Shown piece after piece: positions 27,901-40,704 of a stretch of 64,000 bases of DNA. The DNA lies in NCBI GenBank assembly GCA_028554645.1, contig JAQOOI010000079.1:1488001-1552000 (forward strand), in the 5' to 3' direction. Numbering within the stretch: position 1 is the first letter of the stretch; each line of letters begins with the position of its first letter. This DNA is from Omphalotus guepiniiformis. Its lineage: Eukaryota; Basidiomycota; Agaricomycetes; Agaricales; Omphalotaceae. The position numbers and the translations under genes are program-made. The notes under the pieces were generated by a model. The model had not been told where the DNA came from. It ran no database searches and worked only from the letters and a program-made list of their open reading frames with translations.

Positions 27901-28345
27901 CGATTTGTCAGAACCTGCGTCGGACAGCTATGGTCAGTTTCTACATTGTAGAGTGGATGAATGTACCTCGGACGCACTGGCGCATCTAGGCATGAAGCCT
28001 CTGAGATTCAGAATAGATTTCACGTCCGCATTGCCACCGGCCACACCTACGTCGCCCTCATCAGGATTCTTTTTATCTGCGGGCAGTGCGCGCGCGAGAA
28101 GCAGTACACTGGGTGGTTTAAGCTCCCTACCGAGCCCGAACCTGATCTTACCAACACCTGGATTTTCATCTGCGATGATCGTCACGCAGGGGAAAGGTTC
28201 CTCCTCGACTTTCAAGACGATCTGGAAAAAGTTGAAGGAACTGTACGATGATGGGTATGGGTCGTCTGGCTTTGGATACCCTCCTTTCAGCCCTGTTCTC
28301 ACGAGTACACCGATGATGGAACATCCGCAGAGGTTTGCGGCTTGA
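24981..28345 (+). CDS. GIN4: GIN4/HSL1/CDR2-type CAMK-like protein kinase
   Basis: Three exons. The kinase domain spans about residues 45-320: glycine loop GKGASGRV, VAIK-type lysine in AAVKILPL, HRDLKPEN catalytic loop, activation segment to SCGSPHYASPE, and [21 protein letters not shown]. A long Ser/Pro/Arg-rich disordered linker follows. The C-terminal part (GWLSNLFGWK, VIRLLASLGVVIDL, MKPLRFRIDFTS, VTQGKGSSSTFKTIWKKLKELYDD) resembles the KA1-type membrane-binding end of septin-associated kinases. Such kinases act at the bud neck or septum and regulate Wee1 and septins. Introns at about 25896 and 27525 are GT-AG. Odd point: the metal-binding DFG motif reads DWG (IKIADWGMAAF). Another open frame at 27961-28251 overlaps the C terminus but breaks the family match. 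Confidence 0.88.
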
Positions 28346-31300
28346 ATTTTGGGTTGCACTAAATCATGCTGGTTTCTAGACCATCCGTTCGTTAGATTTC
28401 TTCTTTTCCCGTCCTTGGCCTCTCGCGACATACCACAAGGTGTCGACGATGATTATCTTTTACGACATTTTCTATACGTTTTTAATCACCTAGATTGCGA
28501 ACACTTGTCTTTATTTTAGGACAAGGGCGCTTACATACATACCCCTAGACTTGTACAGCTACAGCCTATCCATGTAAATCACACTACCGCCCTTGAATAT
28601 GAATATTCTTTCTCTCTTTATGAAGACCTTGGTTTGTATCTACTGGCATTTGTTTGTCACCTCCAAAATGTATGCGTCTGGGGGCATTTAAACCTATTCA
28701 AACCTGATTCAAACTCAAAGTGTTAGATCCTCCGCTTCTCAGTGGCTGTGCCAGTGGGAGTCAAGCGAGATCGGATCAAACACCCAAGAATCATACCCCA
28801 AATGGAAATTTCCCAGTTTTCGGTGCGCCTTTCTTGCTGTAGCTTAGTTCCAGCAGCAGCAGGCTACGGAAATAGTTGCCTCAGTGCTGGTACCGGCGTA
28901 AAGCTATTTCACTCATATAATGGCTTACTGACCTTCATTTCGTATTTTTACAGTGACAGTGCAAGCCACTGTCAACTCTGCTATGGTGATGATGTTCGGT
29001 CCAGTCAAATGGGACGGAACTTAGTAGCAGGAAATCACACAGCCTAACGTTCTTGATAAAACTGTTTGTATAGCCATGTTGCATATTATCGCCCTACTTG
29101 TATCCTGTTCACGTGTTGGGTTCTTCCAATATTCTATTCCAGTCACTGTGAGGCCTTTGTTCTGCAAATACATGAGTGCAATACCACCGCAGTCCCAGCC
29201 GACACTAGGCTGGAATGTAGGTATTCATTTAAGGTCCATATGTCGCTATCCAAAAACCCAATTACCCAAACATGCCAGACTAGTTCACTTCCGACGACAT
29301 CGTCGATCAATGGGTCCGACTAAACGTTGATGTCCTTTGCAAGCGTACATACTACATACACAGCCAGAAGAGGAGGGATGGCATAGCTGCCAAGTTAATA
29401 GCGTTCAGCGCGCTCGCCGATCACCTGTAATTCAAAACTACTCCTTCTGGTTTTTCCTAGTCAGTCATACATCGGATTCAGACTTAATCACGGCAGCTGG
29501 CAGCGTGAGTGTTAGCCATCTCCAGCGCTACAAGGTTCCAAAATTTACCTAGACACGAGATCTATGATTAGATAGATAGTTGCATTCCCCGTCTCGTGGA
29601 AGTCTACGATTGACCAAACATATCGTCTGTCTTGATATCATACGTAGTTCGACATCACTAATGAGCGCCTGGTTTACAGCTAGATGACCATCGCTAGATA
29701 ACGACCAGTGGCCAAGAATCACTGAAACCAAAAATGTGGCGAGATTGTGCTGGGCATCGTGACAAGCTTTGTCGGTCCGAAAACGCCTTTGAAGCGTACC
29801 ACCGTCGAAAACGAACGCGCCGTCGCAGCCAGCGACATATTACACGGCTTGAGAAATTCAAGGCGTACCTGTAAATGTATGCCATTAATCAGATCAAAAG
29901 AAACCGGGATGACGAGAAAGGCGTCAGAAGTCATGATGTGCGTGCAATATCAAAGGGAGTCATTCTGGAGGGTGACCAAGACCATGTGTTTGTTGTACAT
30001 ACCCTTCACGGCAGTAAAGAACAAAAGGGATACCTATCCTAACGTGAGATTAAGAATACCCTGGGAAACTCAGAGAACAAACCTGGCATAAACCTCGTCC
30101 AAGGAATGGCTGTCTACAGAATTCGAGATGGACGTCAACCGGAAGGCCTATTACAGTCAGCGGCCATTTCAGCTGTTGTTCTTTTTCTCCCAAGGATTAC
30201 CGTTACTAAACTGATGAATCGCCCTCCTTCGGTATTGAAAGGTATGTTTATACTGTTGTGGCATGTACCACGTTGTTTGTAACCCACCATTTGACCAGTA
30301 GACCGCAAACTGCATACCCCTTAAAAGCCCATCTTAGAAAGGCTTCCGGAAAATTTTCCCCGATACCGCAGTATTCGTATTCCTGTGAAATGGATCCTGT
30401 TCCAGACTAGCAAGTAACTCGACATATCGCTCCCCAACAACTGGGCTCGCAGGGTCAGTTAAATACATAGAATGCTCCCAGATCGCCCGCCTGAGAGAAA
30501 AGACTCTAGCCCCTGAGGCTCGGGGTCTACAGACGGCGAGCGCTGAGCGGATCGTAACGCACTGCAAAAATGCGTTCATTTCGCAAAACTCACAGCTCAA
30601 AGCCAATGTACGACGCCAAATGAAAAATATCCAAAGGTCATTTGAGGTGTGGAACACGGTGGTCCATAAAGTACCTAAACAAAAGAAGGGACGGAGAGTG
30701 CCGTTACAGCCATAAGCGGCTGCCGCTCAGATGGGTTTCATCTTGAGCCAGTCTCAGAGCGCCTTGCTTGGTCTATAATTGATCTGGTGTCCGTTCGAAA
30801 TTATGCCGGACGGGCCCGTTACACGGTTCGAGAGTCGAGACTCAAGTTCCTATGATGGATATTAAAATGGAAGATATTACGAGAAAATTGTTTGAATCAA
30901 GCCTTGGACCAAGTAGGTATAGCTCGAAGAGAGGACCATTGACAACGTATGTAGTAGGTTCGGCGTAGTTCTTCGGTCCAGAGTCATCGACCTGCCTGTC
31001 TTTTTCTCGGCGACAGTGATCGGAGGGCCTCTGCGGCTTGAGAAAATCCGCCCATACGGTCCTTGAAAGCCGCCCTGATTTCAAGGGCTCATTGGGGGTA
31101 ATTAGCCAATGGCAATCATTGAATCAATGCCGAATTCAAGTGAACTTGGAGCACGGGCGGAGGGTTTGATGAAGCACCACACTTTAGCGTCTAGCTACCA
31201 AACAGGCGATAAGAGCAACGTCAAAATTCGAGGGCCACGCCAGAAGTGGGCGAGCGCCTTTGATAATGATGGACCTTGCTGCCAATACTCTGATGATCCA

Positions 31301-32937
31301 TATCCGGTCTGAAAACCAATTTCCGAGTCCGAATCCAAGCCTACCAGTGAGAAGGTGGGACAGCACGTGTGACTCCAGGGTATATACGTAGAGATACATG
31401 CGTGAGCCGTGTGATGGCGTCGTGCTTTTGGTACCTTCGGTGTGTTATTGACACCGAAGAGAGGACACGACCCGGAATTCGTCAGGGAGAGTCTGATTAA
31501 GGGAGCATTTCCTGTAAATTTTGAGCAGCATGAGGGAGAGCGCGAAATGAAATCCGTGCGACAGTGTGGAGGTACTACAAAGAAGAAGAGGAGGTAGAAC
31601 CTGATAGCCGTAATACAAGAGAGAAAGCGTATAAACTCTAGAGCGTATGTAAACTCTCTATTGTATCGCTTTCGTGATTAAGATGCGGCGTTTATGTGGT
31701 TGACAAGGTAGATCCGCGGCTCCAATTGTGAGATCGAACACACAAGAACAAGAAGCGGTCCTGAAATGGGGGGAGTATACCATCTAACCCGTGGTGGGGC
31801 ATGTTCCCATTCCAGTTTAGATCCTTGCAACTGTAATTATAGGTTGAATGCGCGACAACAGTCTCAAACCTCCGGAAAGGACGAGGGCTGGCCATAAGCC
31901 TGAGAGAAAGCAGTGGTAATCGCCGCTAGAAATCTATGTATATTGTAAGTATTACTGTATGGAAGAAAATAACAACGTACCTCCGGATCATAGTTCCAAT
32001 GTCGACTTTATTTTCTATTTTCCGTGAGAGGCGTGGAGTAGCGAGGAGGCACCGCAAATTTCCCGCGCCCAGTCGAGGAGCGCTGCTGCGAGTCAGTTGA
32101 GACAGATATAGACGCCAATTGACTCGAGCCGTAGTACAGGCATATGCTTCCTATCCACATATATAAATTGGTAGACTCCGCGAGAGAGAGTTATCAAAAT
32201 CTGATCGAATGGAATGCAGAGCATGCCAAAAATATCAATCAAGGGTCCACAAAACAAAGGAAGGTCTCCTACGCAGTACTATTACCCACCTATAGAGGTA
32301 CGATATTACTCCTTATATCTGACGAAGAATTCAGTCGTCTAGACGACTATGTACTAGTCTATAGTGCATAAGCTATAAAAAAAAAAGAAAAAGAGAGAAC
32401 ATACAATTGTGAAATGTGGCCACGATGATCAATATCAGACTATCTTGATATCAAAGGGACAGAAAGATTGTTCTCTTGTCCCAGTTGGGTTGGAGAGAAC
32501 AGAAGCAAGGAAGAAATGAAGCAGAGCCGCGCAATTCTGTGCGACTTCGACAAGGAAAGATCCGGACGCCGAGATAAACGCAAATAATATTGCCACATGA
32601 GTCCCTGCATGACGGATGGCGATGATTGGCTGATCTCAAAGGCAGGTGAGAACAGGAGAAAGAGGAGCCTTGAATCTTAGCTAAATTTCAGGACACAGAG
32701 GAGTATGTATGTCTTTTAGAAAGAAAAATACGGAGATAGATTTATTCGCAAGCGGAGGACGATCTGGAAAAGATGAGAGAAGGATGGAAAGTTCTGTTGT
32801 TTGTCCCTGTTGCACGTGCAGCCGTGTTTGTTGATGTGCCGTAAATGGACAACAAGCCACAATTGCTTGTAAACCACGACCTCGCTCCACTACGGACTCC
32901 CTTCTCTCTATTTAATCTCCCTTCTCCCTCTTTTGTT
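28346..32937. other. Gene-poor region of about 4.6 kb
   Basis: No gene recognised with confidence. Frames are short and scattered on both strands. A minus-strand stretch at about 29719-30660 has fragments that read somewhat like protein, with nearby splice-like signals, and could be a decayed gene (see 30334-30657). A perfect 16-bp palindrome AGTCGTCTAGACGACT lies at 32333-32348, about the number expected by chance. No terminal repeats or transposase fragments were found. Confidence 0.4.
30334..30657 (-). pseudogene. Possible decayed gene fragment
   Basis: An open frame of 107 codons whose second half looks protein-like (RVFSLRRAIWEHSMYLTDPASPVVGERYVELLASLEQDPF). A possible acceptor (TTTGTTTAG) lies just upstream on the minus strand. 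Further downstream on that strand the frames are broken by stops and no consistent exon chain could be built to the fragments at 29719-29934. No family was identified. Calling it a relic is a guess based on the broken context. Confidence 0.2.
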
Positions 32938-33678
32938 ATGGCTCTCCTCATGCCCCCTTACACTCATCCCATGAATCCTGCAAAGCGTATGCGTCGTACT
33001 GCTACTGCAGTCATGGCTGGTGCTTTCGATGTCCGTCCTACACGAGACGTGTTGACCTCTCTGCTCAACGGTGTCCCACCGTACCAGCCCGTAGAAAAGG
33101 AAGAGGAGGCTCGCAGAATAAGGAAGAAGGAGAGGAATGAGAAGAGAGCACGCGATCGAGAGAGAAAGTTGGCTGCAAAGGCCCAGGGACTCGTTTTGGA
33201 CGATGAAGCTGTGAATAACGCGACGCCCGGTGCCAGTACTAGTGCAAAGTCTTCGAGTCAGCAGACGGCTATTGTTGCTTCCTCGTCCTGGGCAGCACGG
33301 CCTTCCATCCAGTTCAAGACGTGCCAACGATCAGTGTCTGTAACGCCGCCTCCCACATCACCGTTACAACTTCACTCCTCGCCCGACTCGACGCCTGGTC
33401 CATCAAACTCTTCTAGTACATCGCGCACATCGTCGAAGAGGCCAAGGACACCTGGTGATGATGAAGAAATTCAGATCATACCCCATCTGCCACAGGCGCC
33501 TCGTCCCAAGAAGAAGCGGGTGGCGGTTAGGAAGGGATGGAAGGGCTGGGTGGAAGGCTCCCCACCGCCATCGGAGAAGTTGATCAATCTAGATGCTGTT
33601 CCCATTCTTCAGGAGAGGAGAACCCGAAGTGGCAAGAATTTTGACGCCATCGGTGTCGGCAAGGAAGGATGGGTGTAA
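32938..33678 (+). CDS. Hypothetical basic, probably nuclear protein
   Basis: A single-exon frame starting MALLMPPYTHPMNPAKRMRRTATAVMAGAFDVRPTRDVL, about 246 residues. An earlier in-frame ATG at 32845 is possible. I prefer 32938 because a TATA-like TATTTAATC at about 32909 lies between the two. A charged, probably helical Glu/Arg/Lys stretch follows (EKEEEARRIRKKERNEKRARDRERKLAAKAQ), then a long Ser/Thr/Pro-rich disordered part. A basic cluster (APRPKKKRVAVRKGWKGW) looks like a nuclear localisation signal. The end is ERRTRSGKNFDAIGVGKEGWV. No domain was recognised, so no function is proposed. The lack of introns is unusual for this window. Confidence 0.65.
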   Translation: MALLMPPYTHPMNPAKRMRRTATAVMAGAFDVRPTRDVLTSLLNGVPPYQPVEKEEEARRIRKKERNEKRARDRERKLAAKAQGLVLDDEAVNNATPGASTSAKSSSQQTAIVASSSWAARPSIQFKTCQRSVSVTPPPTSPLQLHSSPDSTPGPSNSSSTSRTSSKRPRTPGDDEEIQIIPHLPQAPRPKKKRVAVRKGWKGWVEGSPPPSEKLINLDAVPILQERRTRSGKNFDAIGVGKEGWV

Positions 33679-34798
33679 ATGTGAGTCATTTATCTAGCGA
33701 ATGAACCGTAGAATAAATCTGAACTCCTTCCTTCCAGTAGCTCGCATACAATGCTCCTTTCCCGCCTATAAAATTGGTCGCGTTTTCAAGTCTGTCGCTG
33801 TCGCCGTGACTATCGTTCTTGTATTGGCCTTGTCCATGCTCTTACTTCTCGCCGTCGCTTTGCTCTCTGCTGAAATATGCCTTACGCGTTCATCTTTTCA
33901 ATACATTTATCCCCCCATAACGTCTTATTCTCGCCTGGTTCTTCTAGCACTTGTATCGACATGTTTTATTTTTTGGTGGAATTTATGGTGTCTTAGCTTT
34001 CTATACTTTCCTGTTGTTTTTTCCGTTGGCCTTGCTATGGACTTGCTACTCCTTTCTCTTACTGAGACTTTCGCATCTCCAAATAGACCTTTCTATTGAG
34101 TTGAATTCTCCTTGATACCCCGTGAGGTGATATCTCAACTGCGCTCCGTAACCAATTATCGTGCAATATATTCCTGATGAGCTCGACTCCAAGGTGTGGG
34201 CCGGCCAATATACCATGAGCGCTTTCTAACACTGATCAGGTATAATCAGCGGACATCATCAGTAAGTATGTAGTGAGTACTTAGCATTCCGGATGCCAAC
34301 CTGTATGTGGACGTTGACCGGGACCCGAACATTTGGCTTGACCTCCATTTGGGTATTTTGGATCTAGATCTACCTAACCGGATCTGCTTCACGCTGCCGG
34401 CCATGCCGACATCTTTGAAATTCAATAGTGCCAAATATACATCGCCGCTTTGCTTTTAACGTCCAAGAGGCCCTTTGTCCCTGCTGAATGAAGCATTTGG
34501 TGTTCTTTCTCCAGCTTTAAGTGAACGTCTAGAAAGTAACCTTACAACGCCGCTTACTGACTCAACGTCTGTGAGTTCTCTTCGTCCGGCAAACTTCGGA
34601 TGACATGTGTATAACGCTAACTTGGTTTTCCGCAGGAGTTTGCCGCATACATCATACATTGGTAAGTAGTATGAGTCAAACATATCAGACAGCACTAGGC
34701 TCAAACTTTACGGGCACTGATCATTTAACAGCAACTAGTTTAGGACAGATTTGTTATCACGGCCAGGAACCCAAGTAGAAGGAGAGTAAAAAATAGAG
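33679..34798. other. Intergenic between hypothetical gene and MTG1
   Basis: A T-rich plus-strand frame at 33701-34099 encodes a Leu/Val-rich string but looks like 3' untranslated sequence. The rest, including minus-strand frames around 34246-34704, shows nothing recognisable. Confidence 0.45.
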
Positions 34799-36716
34799 AT
34801 GGTTGGCCTGACTCACATCCCACTGCCTTTGCTTCCCGTTCCTCCGTCATGGTACCCAGGCCACATGATGAAGTTCAATCGAATGCTGCCGTCTTTACTC
34901 ACACGCACTGACGTAGTCCTCGAGCTCAGGGACTCGAGACTTCCTTTGACGAGCATTAATCGAACGCTGGAAGGTAAGCGTAATAGAATCTTAATTTCTG
35001 AACATAGGGTTCACTGGGTCACCCCCTTTACCTGTACCCCACGAGGACGATTTGATTTCCAAACCCGCGATAGATGTTTCTCCATGTTCTGATGTATTCA
35101 GTCCGTCTGGAAACATCGGAGATGACTCCCGAGTTTGGGGACGATCTACAAAACACGGAGGTGGGGTTGGACACTTTGTTCTTGCAAATCATTTATGATA
35201 CTTATTATACCATCCATCTATACCCCTTTGTGCTGACTGCGTCTTTATTTTTTCGTATTCTTAGGTGCTCTACGAAAGTGGCGGCTTGAGCGTGGATGGG
35301 ATCCTAACAACCCAGCGCGCAGAATTATCAACACAGGCCCTTGCGAACGTATCGTGGTACTCAATAAGAGAGACCTAGTACCTGAATGGGGCATGGAGGT
35401 GAGTTTCCTTGCAGCCAGTAATATTTTCTATTCTCGCTCTCTCGTTGATCACTTATTGTTTCAAGCCATTCCGACAAGCGATGACCAAAAAATTTCCAGA
35501 CCAGCAGGTCATCTTCGCGTCTTGGCAGAGGCCACGGGACATTCGTGATCTTAGCCAGACGTTAATAAATATGTTCCAACCGTTCTATTCTAATCTACAA
35601 ACTCGTGCAAGATTTCTTACGCTCGATTTGTCTTCCAGATATAAAACAACGTTACCCGCACGCTCCGGAGCTGAACGTGCTTGTTATCGGAATGCCTAAT
35701 GTTGGAAAGTCCACGCTGCTGAATGCTCTGAGAAACATGGGTATCAAAGGACGTAAGTGCAACCGTGTCTTCTTTCGTCTCTCGGACTTTTTCACTGTCC
35801 GGGGAAAAACATAGGTACACCAAAAGCTTTTCAGACATCCGCTCAGCCTGGACTCACTCAAGCTCTATCGACCCGACTGAAGCTTTCTGTCGACCCACTC
35901 GTTTATGCGTTTGATACGCCGGGAGTAATGCTTCCGTTCCTTGGTCAAGGCGAAAAAGGTGCCGAGAGAGGCGTGAAGCTTGCTCTGATAGGTACGTAAC
36001 AATTTTCATCGTTACCCCACTTTGAGCCTCGTTATCATATAACAAATATAACAAATACGCACTCAACTCCATTTGCTCTCCAGCGGGGATTAAGGAGGGT
36101 TTGTATGATATCGAGGCACTAGCTTCCTACTTACTCTATAGGCTGAATGTGCTGAATCCTTTATGTAAGTATTTGAAATTCTTCTGCCTAACGAATGTCT
36201 CAGGTGGCTTGGACTTGCGACTCACACTTGTCGATCTTAACAGCACCGGCTTATTTGACGCTGCTGCCGGAGGGTGCGCAGCCTACAATAGACTTGGAAG
36301 AGCTCTTGAACCAAATAGCTCATCGTATGGGAATGCTTAAACGCGGAGCAGAGCCTGATCTCTCACGAGCGGCTTCGTATTTCGTGAAATGGTGGCGAGA
36401 TGAGGGTGGACTGCTTTCCGCTTCTTCCTCCGCGCTTCGGTTGGGCCACAGTCAAGATCAGCACTCAAACGATGATCAAACAATTACGCAAGGTTGGGGT
36501 TTTGATTTCCAATGGCACTTGCGATCGAGAGATATACCGGAAGGAACGACCGAGGCGGCTTTGGTACAGGAAAAGATGGAAGCCTGTATCGACGATTACA
36601 TAGCCGAATCTGAAAGAGAAGATCGGGAGGAGACTAACATCAGTGCGACGCAAAGGAAAAAGCAGTTGACCATGCAGGAAAAGGCTAGAAGGAAGCTCAA
36701 GTACACGAAACGATGA
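34799..36716 (+). CDS. MTG1: Mitochondrial ribosome-assembly GTPase Mtg1
   Basis: Mtg1/YlqF family GTPases act in assembly of the large mitochondrial ribosomal subunit. The order of GTPase motifs is circularly permuted as expected: G4 NKRD (VVLNKRDLVPEWGME), then G1 GMPNVGKSTLLNALR, then G3 DTPGVMLP. The N terminus has the family's WYPGHMMKF and DVVLELRDSRLPLTS. The C-terminal part (KEGLYDIEALASYLLYRLN, IDLEELLNQIAHRMGML) is present, and the protein ends in a basic tail MQEKARRKLKYTKR. Introns are GT-AG except one unclear case between SQTLIN and KQRYPHAPELN (about 35573-35642). There the alternatives are a 34-nt intron, a weak-donor intron, or a GT-AT intron bounded by ATAT. A few hundred bases upstream are not assigned. 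Confidence 0.92.
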
Positions 36717-39125
36717 TATTGTTCGTGATCTCATTACTCGACTCAATTGCGTTTTTTTCTTTGTTGACTAGACTTATTTCTCTGATTCAGGAACTGGAAG
36801 GGATATACGGTACCGTCAAGCGTGACTTCCCGTTGTTGCATGTACGACGGAACGGGTTTTCTTACCCTGGCCCCATGTGTTCCCGGACACTCTAGTAATG
36901 GAGTTCGCAATGCTTTCTTTGGACCACCGATCTTCACGCCCGGGCTGCGAATCCCGAACATACGTATATACATACTGGCGGTAACCTCATGTGCACTATG
37001 AACCTGTCATAAAACAATTGAATTTTATTTGGTCGAAAAATACTGCGAGCGCATATGTCAAGAGCGGCTGGTCTGAGTGCCGTTTGGACATGAAGAAATC
37101 ACATTCTGCTGCGGCTCGGTAGCAGAACTTGCGTGATAGTCCGGCATGGGTTTCATGTCCCATAATCCCATAAGAAGGAACAGAAGACTCTCCGTCGCAG
37201 CCTCGCAGGTTGACCGCTTGCCGCTGTTCATATTCGGCGCTTTGATGATACAAACTGCCCGCCATGTGATGCAAATGTTCTGGTAACCTAGCATTCTATA
37301 TGAAAGATTTGCTTCGTATCACACAGCGGGGAAGGCTCATTAACCAATAGCGAGGTTATAGAGGTTTTAGTATCACCTCGATCCCATAGGTCTGTATCTC
37401 ATTACGGAGGTGGAAAAAGCGGCAACAAAGTGGCCAAGAGTGAATTCTCGATGCACAGTTGAATGAAACATGTATATTCCATGGCCTCGGACGATACTGA
37501 CATGCCAAACAATAGGGCCGATATATACCCACCTTGCACAGGATAACCTACCTTCCAAGAGTGTTGACTTGCCAAGCAGTACTGTGAGTGGCTCATGTCA
37601 GCCGGCCTGTAACTTAACTAGTTGTTTTCCACGGAACAAAGTAGTTACACTTCTCAGCCGGCGGTGTAACATTATCGTAATTCGAAGGTGTTAAACTCAC
37701 GCACTCTTGGTGCCCTCTATGATCACGATGCTACTGTTTCCAGTACTGTGGCACACATCTTGCGGCGGTGTAAGTGAGATGCTAAATGAATCAACCACGT
37801 ACAACGCGATCAATGGATAGAAAAGGCCAAAGCAAGATTGACTGTGAGAGTGGCCTCCGTTATCGAGCCAATGCCGCGGCCACCAGGAGAAAACTTACGG
37901 AGAAATTCGGATCCATAGTAGCAGGCTGTGACCCAGCCATATATAACGCATATACATACTTACAAGTCAATGTGCTTCTATCTTTTATGCGTTGCAACCA
38001 TCGTGATTGGGTTTGGTACCAGATAGAAAGGCAACTGAGGCAAGACGCACACAAAGATGGCGGCCCCAGTGTAGTGCTTTAGGAAATGACCTGTGCGCCC
38101 CATACCTTGCCTTTTCTCGAAACACCCCAGATGCCAGATGATCATGCCTCCTCAATTTGAATCAAAATGGAAGCAACGGACGAGTGGACACTGGGTCACG
38201 CCTGCCATTCTAGCCACGCCATCAGCAAGGCTCGTATATGGCAGTCGACGACACATGCTGCTACTAGCCAGGAAAGACATACTCCATAGATCTCGAATGC
38301 AAAGTTACTTCTCGTGCCCCGAGAGGTTGCGCCTTTCTGTTGTTCAACAATAAGAGTATCATGAAGTCGGAACAATAACTCTATTCGTGTTTGAAATACT
38401 TACTGATACCGATGCCAGGGTACACTGGCAATATCGCTATATTGCGGCTCTGATATGCTCGTTCTTCGGATCCGGGAGGCTTCGCCTGCTTTAATCTCCC
38501 TGTTGGTACCCAAACATTCTATGTGTGTTTTGAAATACTGATAAGGACGACAATGCGCGATTGTACGTGGCAGCTTTGAGCGCTGACTCAGATCGACGGG
38601 ACCCTTGCTATTGAGATATTTGACCGGTTCGAATGTAGTGATTGTCAATCCTGACGGAGACTCGCTGTAGTCCGTTGTTGAGTACAATAGGATCCGCAGC
38701 TCCAGACCCATGCATGAACACCAATAGCGACGCTATGGAACGAAGACCTGGGAAGTATGTACTCAAAGACATGTTCCCAGTCTTCGGCGCTTTAATTCAG
38801 CGAATGGTATTCATTACAGGTGAATGCAGTATTGATTCATCGCGATAGCTTGGAGCTGCAGATTTCGAGGTATTGGACAAAGATTCATTTTTCCATTTTC
38901 GGGTGCACCGTTGGCACGTGCAGTTATACGTCGTGACTCGTGACTGTCACACTTCGTTGACACTGCTTTGACCGACGAGTAGGTGGTCTTCCAAATCTCC
39001 CAGCACGCCAGAAATCCACATACGAATCGGGTGGGTCAAAGAAGCACGTCACTACATGTAATAAAGATATATTAGGACAAGCTAGGAATACAGAAATATA
39101 CAATTGAACCAAAAACAACAAATGA
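36717..39125. other. Intergenic, about 2.4 kb
   Basis: No gene recognised. Frames on both strands are short and overlapping. A similar word (TTTGAAATACT with flanks) occurs near 38390 and 38527. The right end is the 3' flank of RPB11. Confidence 0.45.
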
Positions 39126-39703
39126 CTAGAAATCCAAGTAGTCCTCCCGACCCCAAGCTCCTCCACTTGTGCCAGTGCCAACGCCATAGGGATCCTCGCC
39201 AGAAGCGAATCCACCGGCACCTGTGCCTGCAACACCAGTGGAGCTGTCGACTTCCTTGAACGAGAATTCTCTCTTGAACTTCGTTTCTAACGTAGCCAGT
39301 GTACCAATAAGCTTGCGACAAGCTTCTTCAAGGATAGCTTCAGGTGTTAATGTACCATCCGTTTGAATCTTGAGGAGGAAGTGCGGGTAGAGAGGGTGAG
39401 GGACTTTGTAGCCGGCGAACAGAATTTGAGGCATTGTCAGTAATTGACTGCAAATACGGAACATAAACATGGGCTTAAAGTGACAGCAGAGACAAAAACA
39501 CATACGCCCGTAGCATGTTACCCAGCGTATGATCCTGCTTCATGATCTTGATGGTAGCGGCATTGGGAATCTTCGTATCTTCATTGACCTCCACTCTGCA
39601 GGGGCACAATTAACGCTGAAGAACAGACATTTGGTGAACCTCAGACGCACGGCGCCTCGCCCTCGTCCAAGACGTAAAGTTCGAAACGGTTAGGTGCATT
39701 CAT
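39126..39703 (-). CDS. RPB11: RNA polymerase II subunit Rpb11
   Basis: Rpb11 pairs with Rpb3 in the polymerase II assembly platform, as the bacterial alpha subunits do. Three exons give MNAPNRFELYVLDEGEAPVEVNEDTKIPNAATIKIMKQDHTLGNMLRAQLLTMPQILFAGYKVPHPLYPHFLLKIQTDG, the hallmark DHTLGN and FAGYKVPHPL motifs of the family, followed by the C-terminal helix (EAILEEACRKLIGTLATLETKFKREF). A Gly/Ser-rich tail of about 30 residues (GVAGTGAGGFASGEDPYG, ending REDYLDF) extends beyond the yeast protein. Both introns are GT-AG. Upstream, 39720-40350 has several donor/acceptor-like sites and may hold 5' untranslated introns. Confidence 0.95.
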
Positions 39704-40704
39704 TGCTCCGATAAAGAGGAACTGTAAGAAAAGAATTAGCATATATGCTGACCAAAGCAAAGAAAAAACAGGATGCGAATGAAAATCATAAAGGCATGCA
39801 CGCAAGTCAGATTCGCTGATGATCCTCACGAAACTTGAACGCAGAATGAAGCATTCAAGGGGGGTGGGGCTAGACAGATGACTCACCGAAGTGGATTCTG
39901 ATAGCGGAAGAAAAGCGCGGAAGGAATCTATAGGGTGAAAGGCATGAGAATCAGATAAGCAAAGAAAACAAAGCACAAAGCAAAAAATCATATAGTTATG
40001 CGTACGCATATAAAACCGTGAATCGCCATCGTGCATATACACTCGGGGGATTGACAGATATTGATTTGGTTTAATCATTTCAAGACCATAGACCTACAAC
40101 TCACCTCGGGAGGATAGTTGATATGACCACTAGCGTAGGAAAAAGAGGATATTGTTCCTGTCATAACAGTCAGTCAAAATCATGGCGCGAGTTGAAGGCA
40201 GAGAACGAAGGTCAGGAACACGTTTGCGATCATATATGTCAAGCATTTCACAAGACATTCACCGACAATAAATAATGGCAATGAAGCCGACATCATAAAG
40301 AAAACTGAGAGCAATGCAATAGTCACTCACCAATGACAAGTCACCAACAAGGTGGGAGTTGAAATTGAAGCCATGGAAATTTTGCTCGCTTGTGGTCAAA
40401 AGCGTAGAACTCCCACGATTGAGCTTTTTCCCACATTCTCAACAGCCCTCACCAACAGAAAAGTCGTGCCGTCGACGTTCACGACAACCCGACACCCTCC
40501 TCAAGGTCAGTATTTTCCACTGAAATGTTTATCTCAAGCTTGCTGCATCTCCTCGTGCGTCTGGAGCTATGAAGTTATGCTGGAGTTGTGCTGGAGTGGT
40601 TGGATGGGCGTATTGGAGGGCGGATGACGCTTGTTCTTGCTTTTCGAAGAATCCCTGCGTTCGAATTGAATGTTTGCTCACGGCGCCCTTGTTAGATCTG
40701 AAAA
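39704..40704. other. Divergent promoter region of RPB11 and RPL28
   Basis: About 1 kb between the two start codons. The left part is AT-rich with splice-like signals that could be 5' untranslated introns of RPB11; the right part is the upstream region of the ribosomal protein gene. No separate gene is seen. Confidence 0.5.

Noticed and set aside
27961..28251. Second open frame overlapping the end of the GIN4 kinase gene
   Set aside because: The overlapping frame encoding VTQGKGSSSTFKTIWKKLKELYDD matches the KA1-like end of the family; the other frame does not.
32333..32348. Perfect 16-bp palindrome AGTCGTCTAGACGACT
   Set aside because: About one such palindrome is expected by chance in 64 kb, and nothing near it suggests function.
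33701..34099. 132-codon hydrophobic frame after the hypothetical basic protein
   Set aside because: T-rich composition alone yields Leu/Val/Phe strings; it starts a few bases after a stop codon with no splice or promoter support. Treated as 3' untranslated sequence.
39082..39321. Cys/Trp-rich frame overlapping RPB11
   Set aside because: An out-of-frame shadow of the conserved RPB11 C-terminal exon.
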